From Leptospira kanakyensis (GTDB taxonomy: Bacteria > Spirochaetota > Leptospiria > Leptospirales > Leptospiraceae): a DNA stretch of 64,000 bases. The position numbers were made by a program, and so were the translations under genes. Positions 1 through 8,628 of this stretch are shown here, in pieces. The DNA lies in contig NZ_RQFG01000018.1 in assembly GCF_004769235.1 (NCBI RefSeq), positions 248,001 to 312,000 on the forward strand. The letters are read 5' to 3'. The notes below the pieces were generated by a model. That model ran no database searches. It saw nothing but the letters and a program-made list of their open reading frames with translations, and was not told the DNA's origin. How positions within the stretch are numbered: the first letter of the stretch is position 1; each line of letters starts with the position of its first letter.

Positions 1-2
1 CC

Positions 3-2645
3 ACTCCTTCTCGTGATAATGAACCCGCTGACATGGGTGGTGGGTTTGATGATCCATTTGGAGACTTGGGTGTGGGAATGGAACCACCGAGTCTGGATGA
101 TGACTTAGGAGCTCCTTCTTTTGACGATTTGGCACCATCGATTGATGATATGCCTGTTTCCACGATGGATGACTTTGGTTCTGACGGGCCAGGGGGATTT
201 GAGGAAGACCTCATGTCTCTTGGTAAAGAAGAGGAACCAGAAGAATCTCTCGAAGCTAACTTAACGGATGAAGAGTTAGCTGTCATCCAAGCAGAATTAC
301 TTCGTTACCCACCAAAACTCAGACGAACCATCATTGATACGATTGTGAACCAAAGGATTCCGGTTCGTAATCAAAAAGAAATCATTGAACTCATTAAGGC
401 CCAACAAAAACCAGAAGACATTGCTAGTTACCTCAGTGGTCTTCTGGGTGAACGAGTGGAACTCAGTGATTCCACTGGTAAGTTTGCCGCTGATGGAGTT
501 CCCATCATTGCCAGTCGGGATGCTTATACCAAAGAAGGTGCTGCCCGCAAACGAGAGTTAGTCCGTAGAACTATTTTGTCTTCTGCGGCCGCTGTATTCC
601 TTGTATTTGGAATTGTCACACTTTGGAAGTATGTGATTGTTCCTTATCGTGCGAAAGCACAGTATGCCCTCGGACTTGAAAAAATTGAAGAGTTCAGTTA
701 TGAAACGGATGCTTTAGAGAAGAAAAAACTCCTCGCCGATGCAGAAAATTATTTTATCAAAGGGGAAGAAATTTTCCCACATAACCTAGAGTTTTTGAAT
801 AAATACTGTATTGCTTATACCAAAGCCGGTCAGTATGAAAGAGCCTTCGAAAAATGTTTTGGGAAAGTGGAACCTGATTTTGGTTATGAACTAGAAGATA
901 AGGAACACAAAAGGGCTTGGGAAAACAGAAAAGAAGTACCAAACATTAGTTTTGCGAAAAAAACGGAATGGAATGATGCCGGTGTGGAAACTGCTGGACG
1001 TAGACCTTTACCAGAACTAACTTTTTATTTAACTTCACAAGATAAAGTTCCAAGAAAGGTTTTAAAGGCGGGAGCTTATATTGCCTCTCGTCTCAAATAC
1101 AATGTCCATGATATTGATACATACATTGCCCTTGGAACGTTTCACTCCTTCCATAGAAAGGATTTTATCGAAGTTCCTCCAGGCAGTAATCGCAAAAAAT
1201 ATAAAAACGACCATCTGGCTATTGAATACTTCAAACGAGTGTTTACCGATGGGGGAGACCCTGATAACGTCGATGCGATTGCAGGGATTGCAAAGATATT
1301 TTACAACAAACAAGAGTTTGGAACGGCTGTTAAATACTATAACGATATCATTGAAAAGTATCCTAAAAATGCCATTGGTCATGGTGGGATTTTATCAACC
1401 TACATTGAAATGTGGAAACGTGATAAAAATCCGCAGTATGTACTCAACCATCATAGACAGGTTCGAAATGCTCTCAATATAGAAGATGAGCTTTCTCTTT
1501 TTGTTTTGGCAAAACTTGCATCCTTCTACATAGATTTAGATTCGGAAGAAGTTCGAATCAAATACAACATAAACCCAGAAGACCAAGTCACGGGTATGGA
1601 GATTGATGATAACGTAGAATACCTCTTAAACATTGCTTATGGCAAAGATGGTGGATCCAAATTTGCGGAAGGATATTACCAAAGAGCTCGGTTCTATTTC
1701 AAAAAAGAAGAAGCGGCACGTGCCCTCAAACAATTGGAACTTGCATCCACTTATGACATTCGCCATTACTTAGCAGTTCTGCTTATGGCAGAATACTATA
1801 TCCAAACGGAAAATTATGATGAAGCGGTCAAACTTCTGAGAGAAGCCGATGATCGTTATCAAAATTATAGAGAAAGGCTTGGGGAAAGAGATGAGGATGA
1901 AACCTTACTCGAAGGAAGCCCTGGAAGGATTTCGTTTAACTTAGGTAAAATCCAATTTTTAGAAGCTGCTGGAATTAATGTAACAGACAATATACGAGAA
2001 TTCCCTGGTAAAAAAATCTATCCAGAACGTAGTATTGGTACCCTTTCTTATGAAGAAAAAGAAAGAAGAAACGGACTTTTTATGGCTCGTGAATCTTTCC
2101 TTGCGGCCCTGGATCGTGATATCTCTAAAGATCCAAAAATTGTCAGAGAATGTTATTACTACTTAGGTTGGATTGATTACAATCATGGAGACTTTGCACA
2201 AAGTTTGGATTTTTGGGCAGAACTTCCAGAAGAAGATATTTATAATAACGCAACCTTACTTTTTGGAAAAGGAAATGCCTTCTATTATACAAGACAATAC
2301 AATGCAGCTCTTGGCAACTATCTGAAGTTAAAGGATGATTTTGAACTGAAAGAACAAAGTTTAGGTCGAATCGATACAGAAAACTCAGACCATAGAGAAG
2401 TATATGAAACTCTCACGGCTCTTTATAATAATATTGGAGCGGTGTATGAGAAAAAACAAGATACCATCAATGCCCTCAAATACTATTGGAAAGCAATGGA
2501 AACAGCAAGAAAGATTGGTTCTGTGAGTGAAATTGCAAACTCCAATAAAGATTTGGTTTTTGCTCGCGCCAAACTTGACCGCGAACCATTACTCGAGGAT
2601 TGGCTAGCACCAACTCTTGACCGATTGGATCAAATTAAAAAATAG
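3..2645 (+). CDS. TPR-repeat membrane protein, 5' end outside window
   Basis: The frame is open to the left edge, so the true start probably lies upstream; the first internal ATG is at 33. Counting from that ATG, residues 1-70 are Asp/Gly/Pro-rich and look disordered. One hydrophobic segment lies at about 180-200, followed by basic residues. The rest is a long helical region with repeated TPR-like units such as A.KYY..I.EKYP and a clear TPR near the C-terminus. The single membrane segment suggests a soluble N-terminus on one side and a large TPR domain on the other, probably periplasmic. This architecture resembles the spirochaetal periplasmic flagellar collar TPR protein FlcA, but that link is inference from layout only. 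It converges on the glycosyltransferase gene downstream. Confidence 0.75.
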   Translation, partial: TPSRDNEPADMGGGFDDPFGDLGVGMEPPSLDDDLGAPSFDDLAPSIDDMPVSTMDDFGSDGPGGFEEDLMSLGKEEEPEESLEANLTDEELAVIQAELLRYPPKLRRTIIDTIVNQRIPVRNQKEIIELIKAQQKPEDIASYLSGLLGERVELSDSTGKFAADGVPIIASRDAYTKEGAARKRELVRRTILSSAAAVFLVFGIVTLWKYVIVPYRAKAQYALGLEKIEEFSYETDALEKKKLLADAENYFIKGEEIFPHNLEFLNKYCIAYTKAGQYERAFEKCFGKVEPDFGYELEDKEHKRAWENRKEVPNISFAKKTEWNDAGVETAGRRPLPELTFYLTSQDKVPRKVLKAGAYIASRLKYNVHDIDTYIALGTFHSFHRKDFIEVPPGSNRKKYKNDHLAIEYFKRVFTDGGDPDNVDAIAGIAKIFYNKQEFGTAVKYYNDIIEKYPKNAIGHGGILSTYIEMWKRDKNPQYVLNHHRQVRNALNIEDELSLFVLAKLASFYIDLDSEEVRIKYNINPEDQVTGMEIDDNVEYLLNIAYGKDGGSKFAEGYYQRARFYFKKEEAARALKQLELASTYDIRHYLAVLLMAEYYIQTENYDEAVKLLREADDRYQNYRERLGERDEDETLLEGSPGRISFNLGKIQFLEAAGINVTDNIREFPGKKIYPERSIGTLSYEEKERRNGLFMARESFLAALDRDISKDPKIVRECYYYLGWIDYNHGDFAQSLDFWAELPEEDIYNNATLLFGKGNAFYYTRQYNAALGNYLKLKDDFELKEQSLGRIDTENSDHREVYETLTALYNNIGAVYEKKQDTINALKYYWKAMETARKIGSVSEIANSNKDLVFARAKLDREPLLEDWLAPTLDRLDQIKK

Positions 2646-2676
2646 ATTCTAAGAAATTAGGAAGAAGATGGTGAAT

Positions 2677-2701
2677 GGAGGATAGATGCATTCTATCCTC
2701 C
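2677..2701. terminator. Hairpin between convergent genes
   Basis: A perfect 10-bp stem, GGAGGATAGA and its complement, encloses the 5-nt loop TGCAT. It sits in the 88-bp gap between the stop of the TPR gene and the stop of the convergent glycosyltransferase gene. The position fits a bidirectional terminator, but no strong T-run follows on either strand, so it may act mainly as an mRNA 3'-end stabiliser. Confidence 0.5.
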
Positions 2702-2733
2702 GAGATTGGTTTGTTCTAAATTTGTATTTTGAA

Positions 2734-3687
2734 TTAATGTTTGCGAAATCGTTCGCGGATCCCGAGTAGAAAGAAATAGAAAGTTTCCCACATCCTTTGG
2801 ATTCGGTATGGTCTTGCGATGATCCTCCAAAGCCAAATGAGTCCTCTTTCTTTAAACCATTCAGGCGCCTTTTTATCAGCACCAGATAACATATCTAAGG
2901 CGCCACCTACACCGATCACAACGGCTTTACCAAAGTATCCAGTGTTGTTTTCGATCCAGATTTCTTGGTTGGGAAAGTCCATTGCAAGGAAAATGATATC
3001 CGGGCCAGTTTTACGAATGGCTTCTTTGACTCGCATCTCACGTTGCCTGTCCAAATGGCCTGCATGTCTGCCTACAATTCTTACTTTTGGAAAGTGTCTT
3101 GTCAGGTTGAAATAAATTCGTTCTACGATTTCGTCTTTGGCTCCAAAGATGAATGCTGTGAATTCTTTGAGTTCGGCCAAACGAATGAGATCCATCATGA
3201 CAGCAATCGGAGTGACTCGTTCTTTGAGTCTACCCGAGGTCATCCAACCAATTCCCGCTCCTTCCACCAAAATGGTTCCTGCTTTTTCGGCAATCCGGTG
3301 GAGTGATTTTTTGGGACGCATCCTCATGAGTTTGATGGGATCTAAAAATAAAACATGGTGCATGCCTTCTTTTTTCTCAAGCACGCGGAAGAGTTTGGCT
3401 ATGGCTTCGTCTGTAGTGACATTATCGATGGGGATTCCCAAAACTTTCAAAGTTTCCAACTTAGAAACATCGATATTTTGGTATTCCAGTAGTATATCCC
3501 TCTCGTCTTTTGAGGAATTGTGAACGATTTCGCTCAGTTGCTTCATGTAGCCGGGCTTTCCTTTCCTATCTAAAACATTATGTCCAGTACCCTCTATTGT
3601 CGCCTCTAAATTTTTAAAAACTGCCGTTTTTTCACTTGGATTGGAATCGAAAGAACGAGAAAAAGTATCAAAATGTTTCGAAGCCAT
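2734..3687 (-). CDS. WecG/TagA/CpsF family glycosyltransferase
   Basis: Family members transfer a sugar, often N-acetylmannosaminuronate or N-acetylmannosamine, to an undecaprenyl-linked acceptor in surface polysaccharide synthesis. Family landmarks are visible: the early VLGIPIDNVTTDEAI segment, VEGAGIGWM, FIFGAKDEIV, DIIFLAMDFPNQEIWI, the GVGGALDMLSGADKKAPEW block, and a C-terminal GLIWLWRIIARPYR segment. The 317-residue length is long for the family (about 240) because of an N-terminal extension. An internal ATG at 3546 with an upstream AAGGA would give 270 residues and is a credible alternative start. The longer start overlaps the divergent neighbour by 15 bp. The substrate cannot be told from sequence. 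Confidence 0.8.
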   Translation of the reverse strand: MASKHFDTFSRSFDSNPSEKTAVFKNLEATIEGTGHNVLDRKGKPGYMKQLSEIVHNSSKDERDILLEYQNIDVSKLETLKVLGIPIDNVTTDEAIAKLFRVLEKKEGMHHVLFLDPIKLMRMRPKKSLHRIAEKAGTILVEGAGIGWMTSGRLKERVTPIAVMMDLIRLAELKEFTAFIFGAKDEIVERIYFNLTRHFPKVRIVGRHAGHLDRQREMRVKEAIRKTGPDIIFLAMDFPNQEIWIENNTGYFGKAVVIGVGGALDMLSGADKKAPEWFKERGLIWLWRIIARPYRIQRMWETFYFFLLGIRERFRKH

Positions 3688-4698
3688 CTATTTTCAATAT
3701 TGATTCTCATTTTTCTCTCAAGCAGCAGTTATGCGGAAAAACTTTCCATTTATGGAACCATTCAAAATGGAACAACCGGTGGGTTTGGTAAGGCAGATTC
3801 CATTCGAATGTTAGCTTTACAAGGGGCGATGGTTCCTTTAGCAGACATTGGTCCACAATCCGGCAAGTTTCGTTTTCCCGAAACAGAATTGCCTGAAGGT
3901 GCACCCATCCTCTTACAAATCCAATACCAAGGTGTGAATTATAATAAAATGATTCCGCCAACTTCTAAGTTTCGTACATCTCCTCAGGATGTTACCGTGT
4001 TTGAGAAGGGAGCCGATCGCAAGCAAGTGGCTGTAAAAAGCTTAATGCAGGTTATGCGAGAGAAAAAGGGTCTTCGTGTTTTTAAATTGTTTTTGATTGA
4101 TAACTCGAGTAAACCTCCTAAATCCTATGATTCTTCTCTTTCCCCTTTAGAATATTCCGTTGCAGCAGAAGCTACAGAAATTTTAGCACAAATCCAACAG
4201 CCAGGAAGTAAGATGGCAATTCCTCTTGGAATTCCTGAAGGAAAAAATGGAGGAAGGATACTCGATCGCGCCATCCTTCCTGGTGTTTCTGAAATGCAAA
4301 TTTCTTATTTCATCCCAAATGAGTTTGATAAATTCACCGAACGTATGTTAATTGAGTCAGAAAATGGAAAATTCCCTATTTTTGTGAAACCACAAGATAT
4401 GGAGATCAAAACGGGTGAAGGGACATCGGTCACCAAACTCGATAAAGACGTACCTCCTGGTCTTAGTGCTTATGTTTTAAGTTCGTTGGATTTTGGTACA
4501 GCCGTAGAATTTACTTTTTCAGGTGGAAAACCACTTCCAACTATCTCTAACAATACAAATCCAGAAATTTGGAATGGATCTATACTCACAAGTTGGGATC
4601 TTTCCCTTTTTGCTGTAGTTGGGTTTCTTGGATTTTTATTTACGCTCTCATTTATTTTTGTCTATCGAAAACAAATAGAAAGGAAAAACAATCCATGA
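3673..4698 (+). CDS. Exported protein with C-terminal membrane anchor, unknown function
   Basis: I do not recognise this family. A signal peptide spans residues 1-21 (hydrophobic core then SSYA|EK). The body of about 280 residues is beta-rich, beginning IYGTIQNGTTGGFGKADSI, which resembles an early carboxypeptidase-regulatory-like or Ig-like strand pattern. A single hydrophobic helix at about 310-330 followed by RKQIERK should anchor it in the inner membrane with its bulk in the periplasm. Its stop overlaps the start of the MFS transporter gene by 4 nt (ATGA), implying coupled translation and perhaps a shared job. Confidence 0.6.
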   Translation: MFRSHLFSILILIFLSSSSYAEKLSIYGTIQNGTTGGFGKADSIRMLALQGAMVPLADIGPQSGKFRFPETELPEGAPILLQIQYQGVNYNKMIPPTSKFRTSPQDVTVFEKGADRKQVAVKSLMQVMREKKGLRVFKLFLIDNSSKPPKSYDSSLSPLEYSVAAEATEILAQIQQPGSKMAIPLGIPEGKNGGRILDRAILPGVSEMQISYFIPNEFDKFTERMLIESENGKFPIFVKPQDMEIKTGEGTSVTKLDKDVPPGLSAYVLSSLDFGTAVEFTFSGGKPLPTISNNTNPEIWNGSILTSWDLSLFAVVGFLGFLFTLSFIFVYRKQIERKNNP

Positions 4699-6053
4699 AC
4701 CAAAAACAAACAAAACGAGAAACAACCTATTTGCGATTCTTTGGCCTCGGCGAACTCGCAGATCATGGATCTAGAGGAATTTTGGCGTTTTGGGTAATTC
4801 TTGCACTCACATTCTTTTTGTTTGGTGATCAAAACTTAATTGCACCGAATATGAAAAATATTGCTGCTTCTCTTGGTATTACAAATCAAGCAGAGATCGA
4901 TTGGAAATTTGGTGCAGAAGTCCCTACGTTATTTTTTATTTTAGGTGCTTTAGTTTCATTATCGATGGGGTATCTTTCACAAGCTTTTTCACGTAAACGT
5001 TTGTTAATTGCTGCTGTTTTACTTGGTGAAATTCCGTGTTTTTTATCTGGTTTCGCTACTTCCTATAATGAGTTTTTGATTTTGCGTACACTTTGTGGAT
5101 TTGGATTGGGGGGAATTTTTCCTTTGATTTATAGTTTGATTGGTGATTATTTTTCAAGTCATTCAAGAGCTATTGCCACTGGTTATGTTTCACTAATGAT
5201 TGGCCTTGGTGTGGGTGTTGGTCAATTGTTAGGAGGAATTTTAGGTGGAGCTGATCCCATTGATGGCTGGAGGGCTTCCTTCATTTATATGTCAGCACCT
5301 TCTTTTCTTTTTGCTCTCATTTATTTAGTGTTTTGTGAAGAACCAAAACGTGGTGGTTCAGAAGAAGTTGACGCAGCAAACACTCTTTCCCACAAAATAA
5401 CATTCAAAGACTTTAAAATACTTTTTGAAAATAAAACCAACATAGGTGTGTTTTTACAAGGCATTCCTGGTTGTATCCCGTGGGGTGTGTTTTTTGTTTT
5501 TTTAGCAGATTATTACGAAAACACTTATCTGTTTTCAAAAGAAGTCGCTGCTGGTATGATCACCTTTGCTGCCATAGGTATTTTTATTGGATCATTTTTT
5601 GGGGGAGTTCTTGGTCAGTTACTTTATAATATAAAAAAACAATACCAACCTTTACTCTGCATCTTCTCCATTATATTTGGAATTTTCCCAGCAGTGTATT
5701 TGTTATATGCATTTAACATTGTTGGAAATATGGCATTATTTATTGGGCTAAACATAATCACTGGTATACTTATCTCCATCACGGGGCCGAATGTAGGTGC
5801 GGTGCTTATCAATGTGAACTCTCCAAAATCAAGAAGTGCTATCTTTTCTCTTTATAACCTGACAGACAATTTGGGAAAAGGTCTTGGGCCTGCAATGTCT
5901 GCTGTAATTTTAGGTTTAACAACCGATCGCGCTTTGGCACTATCCTTATCGATTTTGTTTTGGATCCCTTGTGCATTGGCTTGGTTTCTCATTCTTTTTA
6001 ACTACGAAAAAGATGAAGAAACAATGCGAAATCGTTTGTTAACAGAAGGATAA
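4695..6053 (+). CDS. MFS transporter
   Basis: This 452-residue protein has about twelve hydrophobic segments. Major facilitator features include ALVSLSMGYLSQAFSRKRLL after the second helix (the GxLxDRxGRK-like loop) and a second-half loop near GVLGQLLYNIKKQYQP. The layout resembles spinster-like or organic-anion MFS carriers; the substrate is unknown. The ATG at 4695 overlaps the upstream stop by 4 nt. The frame is open further upstream, but that stretch only shadows the preceding gene. mtnC follows 15 bp later and could be co-transcribed. Confidence 0.8.
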   Translation: MNQKQTKRETTYLRFFGLGELADHGSRGILAFWVILALTFFLFGDQNLIAPNMKNIAASLGITNQAEIDWKFGAEVPTLFFILGALVSLSMGYLSQAFSRKRLLIAAVLLGEIPCFLSGFATSYNEFLILRTLCGFGLGGIFPLIYSLIGDYFSSHSRAIATGYVSLMIGLGVGVGQLLGGILGGADPIDGWRASFIYMSAPSFLFALIYLVFCEEPKRGGSEEVDAANTLSHKITFKDFKILFENKTNIGVFLQGIPGCIPWGVFFVFLADYYENTYLFSKEVAAGMITFAAIGIFIGSFFGGVLGQLLYNIKKQYQPLLCIFSIIFGIFPAVYLLYAFNIVGNMALFIGLNIITGILISITGPNVGAVLINVNSPKSRSAIFSLYNLTDNLGKGLGPAMSAVILGLTTDRALALSLSILFWIPCALAWFLILFNYEKDEETMRNRLLTEG

Positions 6054-6068
6054 AATTACTACAGTAAT

Positions 6069-6797
6069 ATGATCAAACATAACTTACTCGATATCGAAGG
6101 GACAACGGCACCGATTGCCTTTGTCCATCAAATCCTATTTCCTTATGCAAAAAAACATATTGTTACATTTCTGAAGGACTATCAGTTTACGGAAGTTAAA
6201 TGGGAAGAAATTCGGTTGGAGTTTGAGAAGGATATCGTTTTGAGAGAAGAAAAGTTTGTATCTCGTTTTTCTAAAGGTGAAACTAATTCGAAATCGGAAC
6301 TTTTGTCTTTTTCTCCTGAAATTGTTCCATCTTATTTTGAATACTTAATTGAGAAGGATCGAAAATTTGGCCCCTTAAAAGAAGTCCAAGGAAAAATCTG
6401 GAAACAAGGTTATGAATCGGGTGAAATCAAGAGCACTGTCTATCCAGACGTTCCTGAGTTTTTAAAAAAAGCACAGGAAGATGGGATTCAGAATCATGTG
6501 TATTCTTCTGGTTCTGTTGAAGCCCAAATTTTGATTTACCAATATTCAGAGTTAGGTGATTTAAGAAATTATTTTGTTTCTTATTACGATACTGCCGTTG
6601 GTGGGAAAAGAGAAAAACAAAGTTATGAGAACATTGCAAAAGAATTAAAATCTTCTCCAAACCAAATACGTTTTTTTACAGATATTGTAGAAGAGGCGGA
6701 GGCAGCAAGTGCAGCGGGAATGGATGTGGTGATCTTAAACCGCCCAGGCAATATCCCGCAAAAACCACATTCCTTTCCCGTTTGGGATCATTTTTAA
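6069..6797 (+). CDS. mtnC: Enolase-phosphatase E1 (methionine salvage)
   Basis: MtnC is a HAD-superfamily enzyme that enolises and dephosphorylates 2,3-diketo-5-methylthiopentyl-1-phosphate to acireductone in cytosolic methionine salvage. The N-terminus LLDIEGTTAPIAFVHQILFP carries the HAD motif I acidic pair (DIE). HVYSSGSVEAQ is motif II, the lysine of GGKREK fits motif III, and RFFTDIVEEAEAA carries the motif IV acids. The 242-residue length is typical. The salvage isomerase mtnA is 38 kb away at 44119, so the pathway is scattered. The stop overlaps the convergent norF stop by 4 nt. Confidence 0.92.
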   Translation: MIKHNLLDIEGTTAPIAFVHQILFPYAKKHIVTFLKDYQFTEVKWEEIRLEFEKDIVLREEKFVSRFSKGETNSKSELLSFSPEIVPSYFEYLIEKDRKFGPLKEVQGKIWKQGYESGEIKSTVYPDVPEFLKKAQEDGIQNHVYSSGSVEAQILIYQYSELGDLRNYFVSYYDTAVGGKREKQSYENIAKELKSSPNQIRFFTDIVEEAEAASAAGMDVVILNRPGNIPQKPHSFPVWDHF

Positions 6798-7024
6798 GTT
6801 AGAATCCAAATACTAAAAGAATAGATTCCAATCAGTATCGGAAAGGTAACCTTCCAAAATGGATGGGCCTCTTTCAGATTCATAAATACAAAACATATAA
6901 ATAGAAATTTGACCGCACTCATTAGGATCAAATTCCAATTCCCCGGAATTGTTGTACCCATTCCAAAAAAAGAATAATAAACTATGAATAATAAAATGAT
7001 ATAAGTGATTACGATGCTTTTCAT
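6794..7024 (-). CDS. norF: Small membrane protein, NorF/cytochrome oxidase subunit IV-like
   Basis: A 76-residue protein with three hydrophobic helices, including an FMNLKEAHPFWK loop typical of small subunit IV/NorF-type proteins. NorF is an accessory to nitric oxide reductase and the haem-copper oxidase superfamily, and its exact role is unclear. The ATG at 7024 is preceded by AGGAGA. The frame extends upstream, but only as a shadow of norE. It lies 8 bp after norE, in the same transcription unit and divergent from norCBQD. The name rests on size, topology and neighbours. Confidence 0.65.
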   Translation of the reverse strand: MKSIVITYIILLFIVYYSFFGMGTTIPGNWNLILMSAVKFLFICFVFMNLKEAHPFWKVTFPILIGIYSFSIWILT

Positions 7025-7032
7025 TTTTTCTC

Positions 7033-7605
7033 CTATTGAATCAAATAGAGTGCAGGATAGAGTAAAAGCCAAATCAAATCGCACATATGCCAAAATACGG
7101 CTCCGGCCTCTAAGTTTTCGAACGATATTGTTTTGCGACTGATGTATATGATAAAAAGAATGATCACTCCTACAACTACATGTAAGTAATGAAATCCAGT
7201 GAGTAACCAATAATAACTAAAAAAAACATTACCATCCAAATCGAAACCTAAGTTCCATTTTTCTCGAAACTCATAAAATTTAAGAAAAAGAAAAGCAAAG
7301 CCAAATACAATAGAAGCAGATAAAAGAATAGAGAAATGGTTCAATTTCAGTTTGGTTTTATAAAATACAGCAAGAGCAATACAAAATCCACTGCTGAGTA
7401 GAAAGATTGTATTCCAAAATGCAAAAGTTTTAGTCAGTTGGGATTGCATCATCAAAAAACCACTAGGATCTTTTGATTTATCATACAAAAGCGAACCGAT
7501 TCCCAAACAGAAAGTCAGAACTTCGACAAGTACAATCATCCAAATAAGGATTCCTCCAGGTGGATACCATAAAGAGGTTTCTTGATTTTGGTTGTTCTGT
7601 TGCAT
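7033..7605 (-). CDS. norE: NorE-like haem-copper oxidase subunit III family protein
   Basis: The product has five hydrophobic segments and subunit III landmarks: WYPPGGILIWMIVLVEVLTF, a central hydrophobic pair, LTGFHYLHVVVGVIILFI, and a C-terminal FWHMCDLIWLLLYPALYL. NorE homologues accompany nitric oxide reductase and support, but do not form, the catalytic core. I place the start at the ATG at 7605, where GGAGGAG lies immediately upstream. The frame could also open at TTG 7617, but that codon overlaps the ribosome site. The gene is divergent from norC across a 309-bp regulatory region and about 190 residues long. Confidence 0.8.
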   Translation of the reverse strand: MQQNNQNQETSLWYPPGGILIWMIVLVEVLTFCLGIGSLLYDKSKDPSGFLMMQSQLTKTFAFWNTIFLLSSGFCIALAVFYKTKLKLNHFSILLSASIVFGFAFLFLKFYEFREKWNLGFDLDGNVFFSYYWLLTGFHYLHVVVGVIILFIIYISRKTISFENLEAGAVFWHMCDLIWLLLYPALYLIQ

Positions 7606-7845
7606 AAACTCCTCCAAAGTATAAGCAAATTCTAATGAATCTAAAATTCAATTCATATAACGGAATGAATTTTTATAAAGGATTTATTGGTTTTTGATTC
7701 ACCAATTCCCTAAACATCCGAACACTCTGTATCATTGTTCTTTGAATGAACGGAGTTCGTAGTAATTTTGATTGATTCTAAGTAGCAAGTAACACATGTT
7801 TTATCAATCTATTGCAAATGTTATATTAAAAAATTAGAATCGTAC

Positions 7846-7859
7846 TTGATTTGAATCAA
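7846..7859. promoter_or_regulatory. FNR/DNR-type operator upstream of norC
   Basis: The sequence TTGATTTGAATCAA is a perfect match to the FNR/DNR consensus TTGAT-N4-ATCAA. Its centre (7852.5) is 29.5 bp upstream of a TACAAT -10 element at 7882-7887. This places the box at about -41.5 from a start near 7894, the classic class II activation position. The Crp/Fnr protein encoded at 13834-14460 has the E-x-x-S-R recognition helix expected to read it. A second reading exists: TTGATT as a -35 with TATAAT at 7869-7874, spacing 17. Confidence 0.8.
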
Positions 7860-7881
7860 TGTAAGATTTATAATCTGCACC

Positions 7882-7909
7882 TACAATTCAGACAATGAAA
7901 ATTAGGAGG
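7882..7909 (+). promoter_or_regulatory. Predicted norC -10 element, start site and ribosome site
   Basis: TACAAT at 7882-7887 matches five of six positions of TATAAT. Transcription would start near 7894, giving a leader of about 20 nt that contains a strong AGGAGG at 7904-7909, five bases before the ATG at 7915. No -35 box is needed if the FNR-type protein activates from its operator at -41.5. Confidence 0.55.
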
Positions 7910-7914
7910 CAAGG

Positions 7915-8619
7915 ATGCTATCAAAATCGCAAGCCAGGGCATTCTTTTTGGGAGGCACCTTTTTGTTCAGTGCTATCTTTGTGTTTCTCACAGTGGATAC
8001 CTTGCGACAAAACGATTCCCGAACCAATGCGCAAAACATGACAGCGGATGTTTTGAAAGGAAAGGAAATTTGGGAAAAAAACAATTGTATGGGATGCCAT
8101 ACATTGTTAGGTGAAGGTGCTTATTATGCACCAGATTTAACAAAGGTTGTCGAAAGGCGTGGTGCCACTTGGATCGATGTATTTTTAGATGATCCAGAGG
8201 CTATGTTCCCTGGAGAACGTAAGATGATCAAATACAACTTCTCAAAGGAAGAAAAGGGGCAGGTCATTGCCTTTCTTGATTGGGTTGGTAAAATTGATGC
8301 CAATGGATGGCCACCAAAACCAAATATTCCAATCGATTCTATTGCTACTCCGCAAGTTCCTCAGGTTAAATCAAATGCTGTTGTTTTATCCCAACCGGAA
8401 AAGTTCTCGCAACTTTGTGTCGCCTGTCATGCGGTAGGTGGTAAGGGGGGAAACGTTGGTCCTGCTCTTGATCATGTGGGTTCAAAATTCGATTCTGATT
8501 ATCTCAATCGTTGGTTGTCAGATCCACAAGCAATCAAACCGGGAACTAATATGCCGAAATTGCCGTTAACTGATCCAGAAAGAAAAGACATCGTAACTTA
8601 TCTTTCTGCGTTGAAATAA
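7915..8619 (+). CDS. norC: Nitric oxide reductase cytochrome c subunit, with an extra haem domain
   Basis: NorC passes electrons to NorB for 2 NO to N2O reduction at the periplasmic face. An N-terminal membrane anchor (about 10-28) precedes the first cytochrome c domain with CMGCH at 58-62; LLGEGAYYAPDLTKV and AMFPGERKM match NorC closely. Unlike usual NorC (about 150 residues, one haem), this 234-residue protein continues into a second cytochrome c domain with CVACH at 168-172 and a likely axial Met in TNMPKLPLTD. It therefore looks dihaem, perhaps fused to its own electron donor. The gene leads the norCBQD unit and has a strong AGGAGG. Confidence 0.92.
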   Translation: MLSKSQARAFFLGGTFLFSAIFVFLTVDTLRQNDSRTNAQNMTADVLKGKEIWEKNNCMGCHTLLGEGAYYAPDLTKVVERRGATWIDVFLDDPEAMFPGERKMIKYNFSKEEKGQVIAFLDWVGKIDANGWPPKPNIPIDSIATPQVPQVKSNAVVLSQPEKFSQLCVACHAVGGKGGNVGPALDHVGSKFDSDYLNRWLSDPQAIKPGTNMPKLPLTDPERKDIVTYLSALK

Positions 8620-8628
8620 GGAGAAACA

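Larger units (their letters stand above)
7606..7914. promoter_or_regulatory. Divergent norE/norC intergenic control region
   Basis: This 309-bp AT-rich gap separates the divergent norE and norC genes. On the norC side it holds a perfect FNR-type palindrome with a class II promoter arrangement (separate entries). On the norE side a TATACT lies at 7618-7623, too close to the ATG to leave a normal leader, and I found no second full FNR box at the spacing expected for norE. Half-sites of the TTGAT type occur near 7694 and 7768. Confidence 0.6.
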
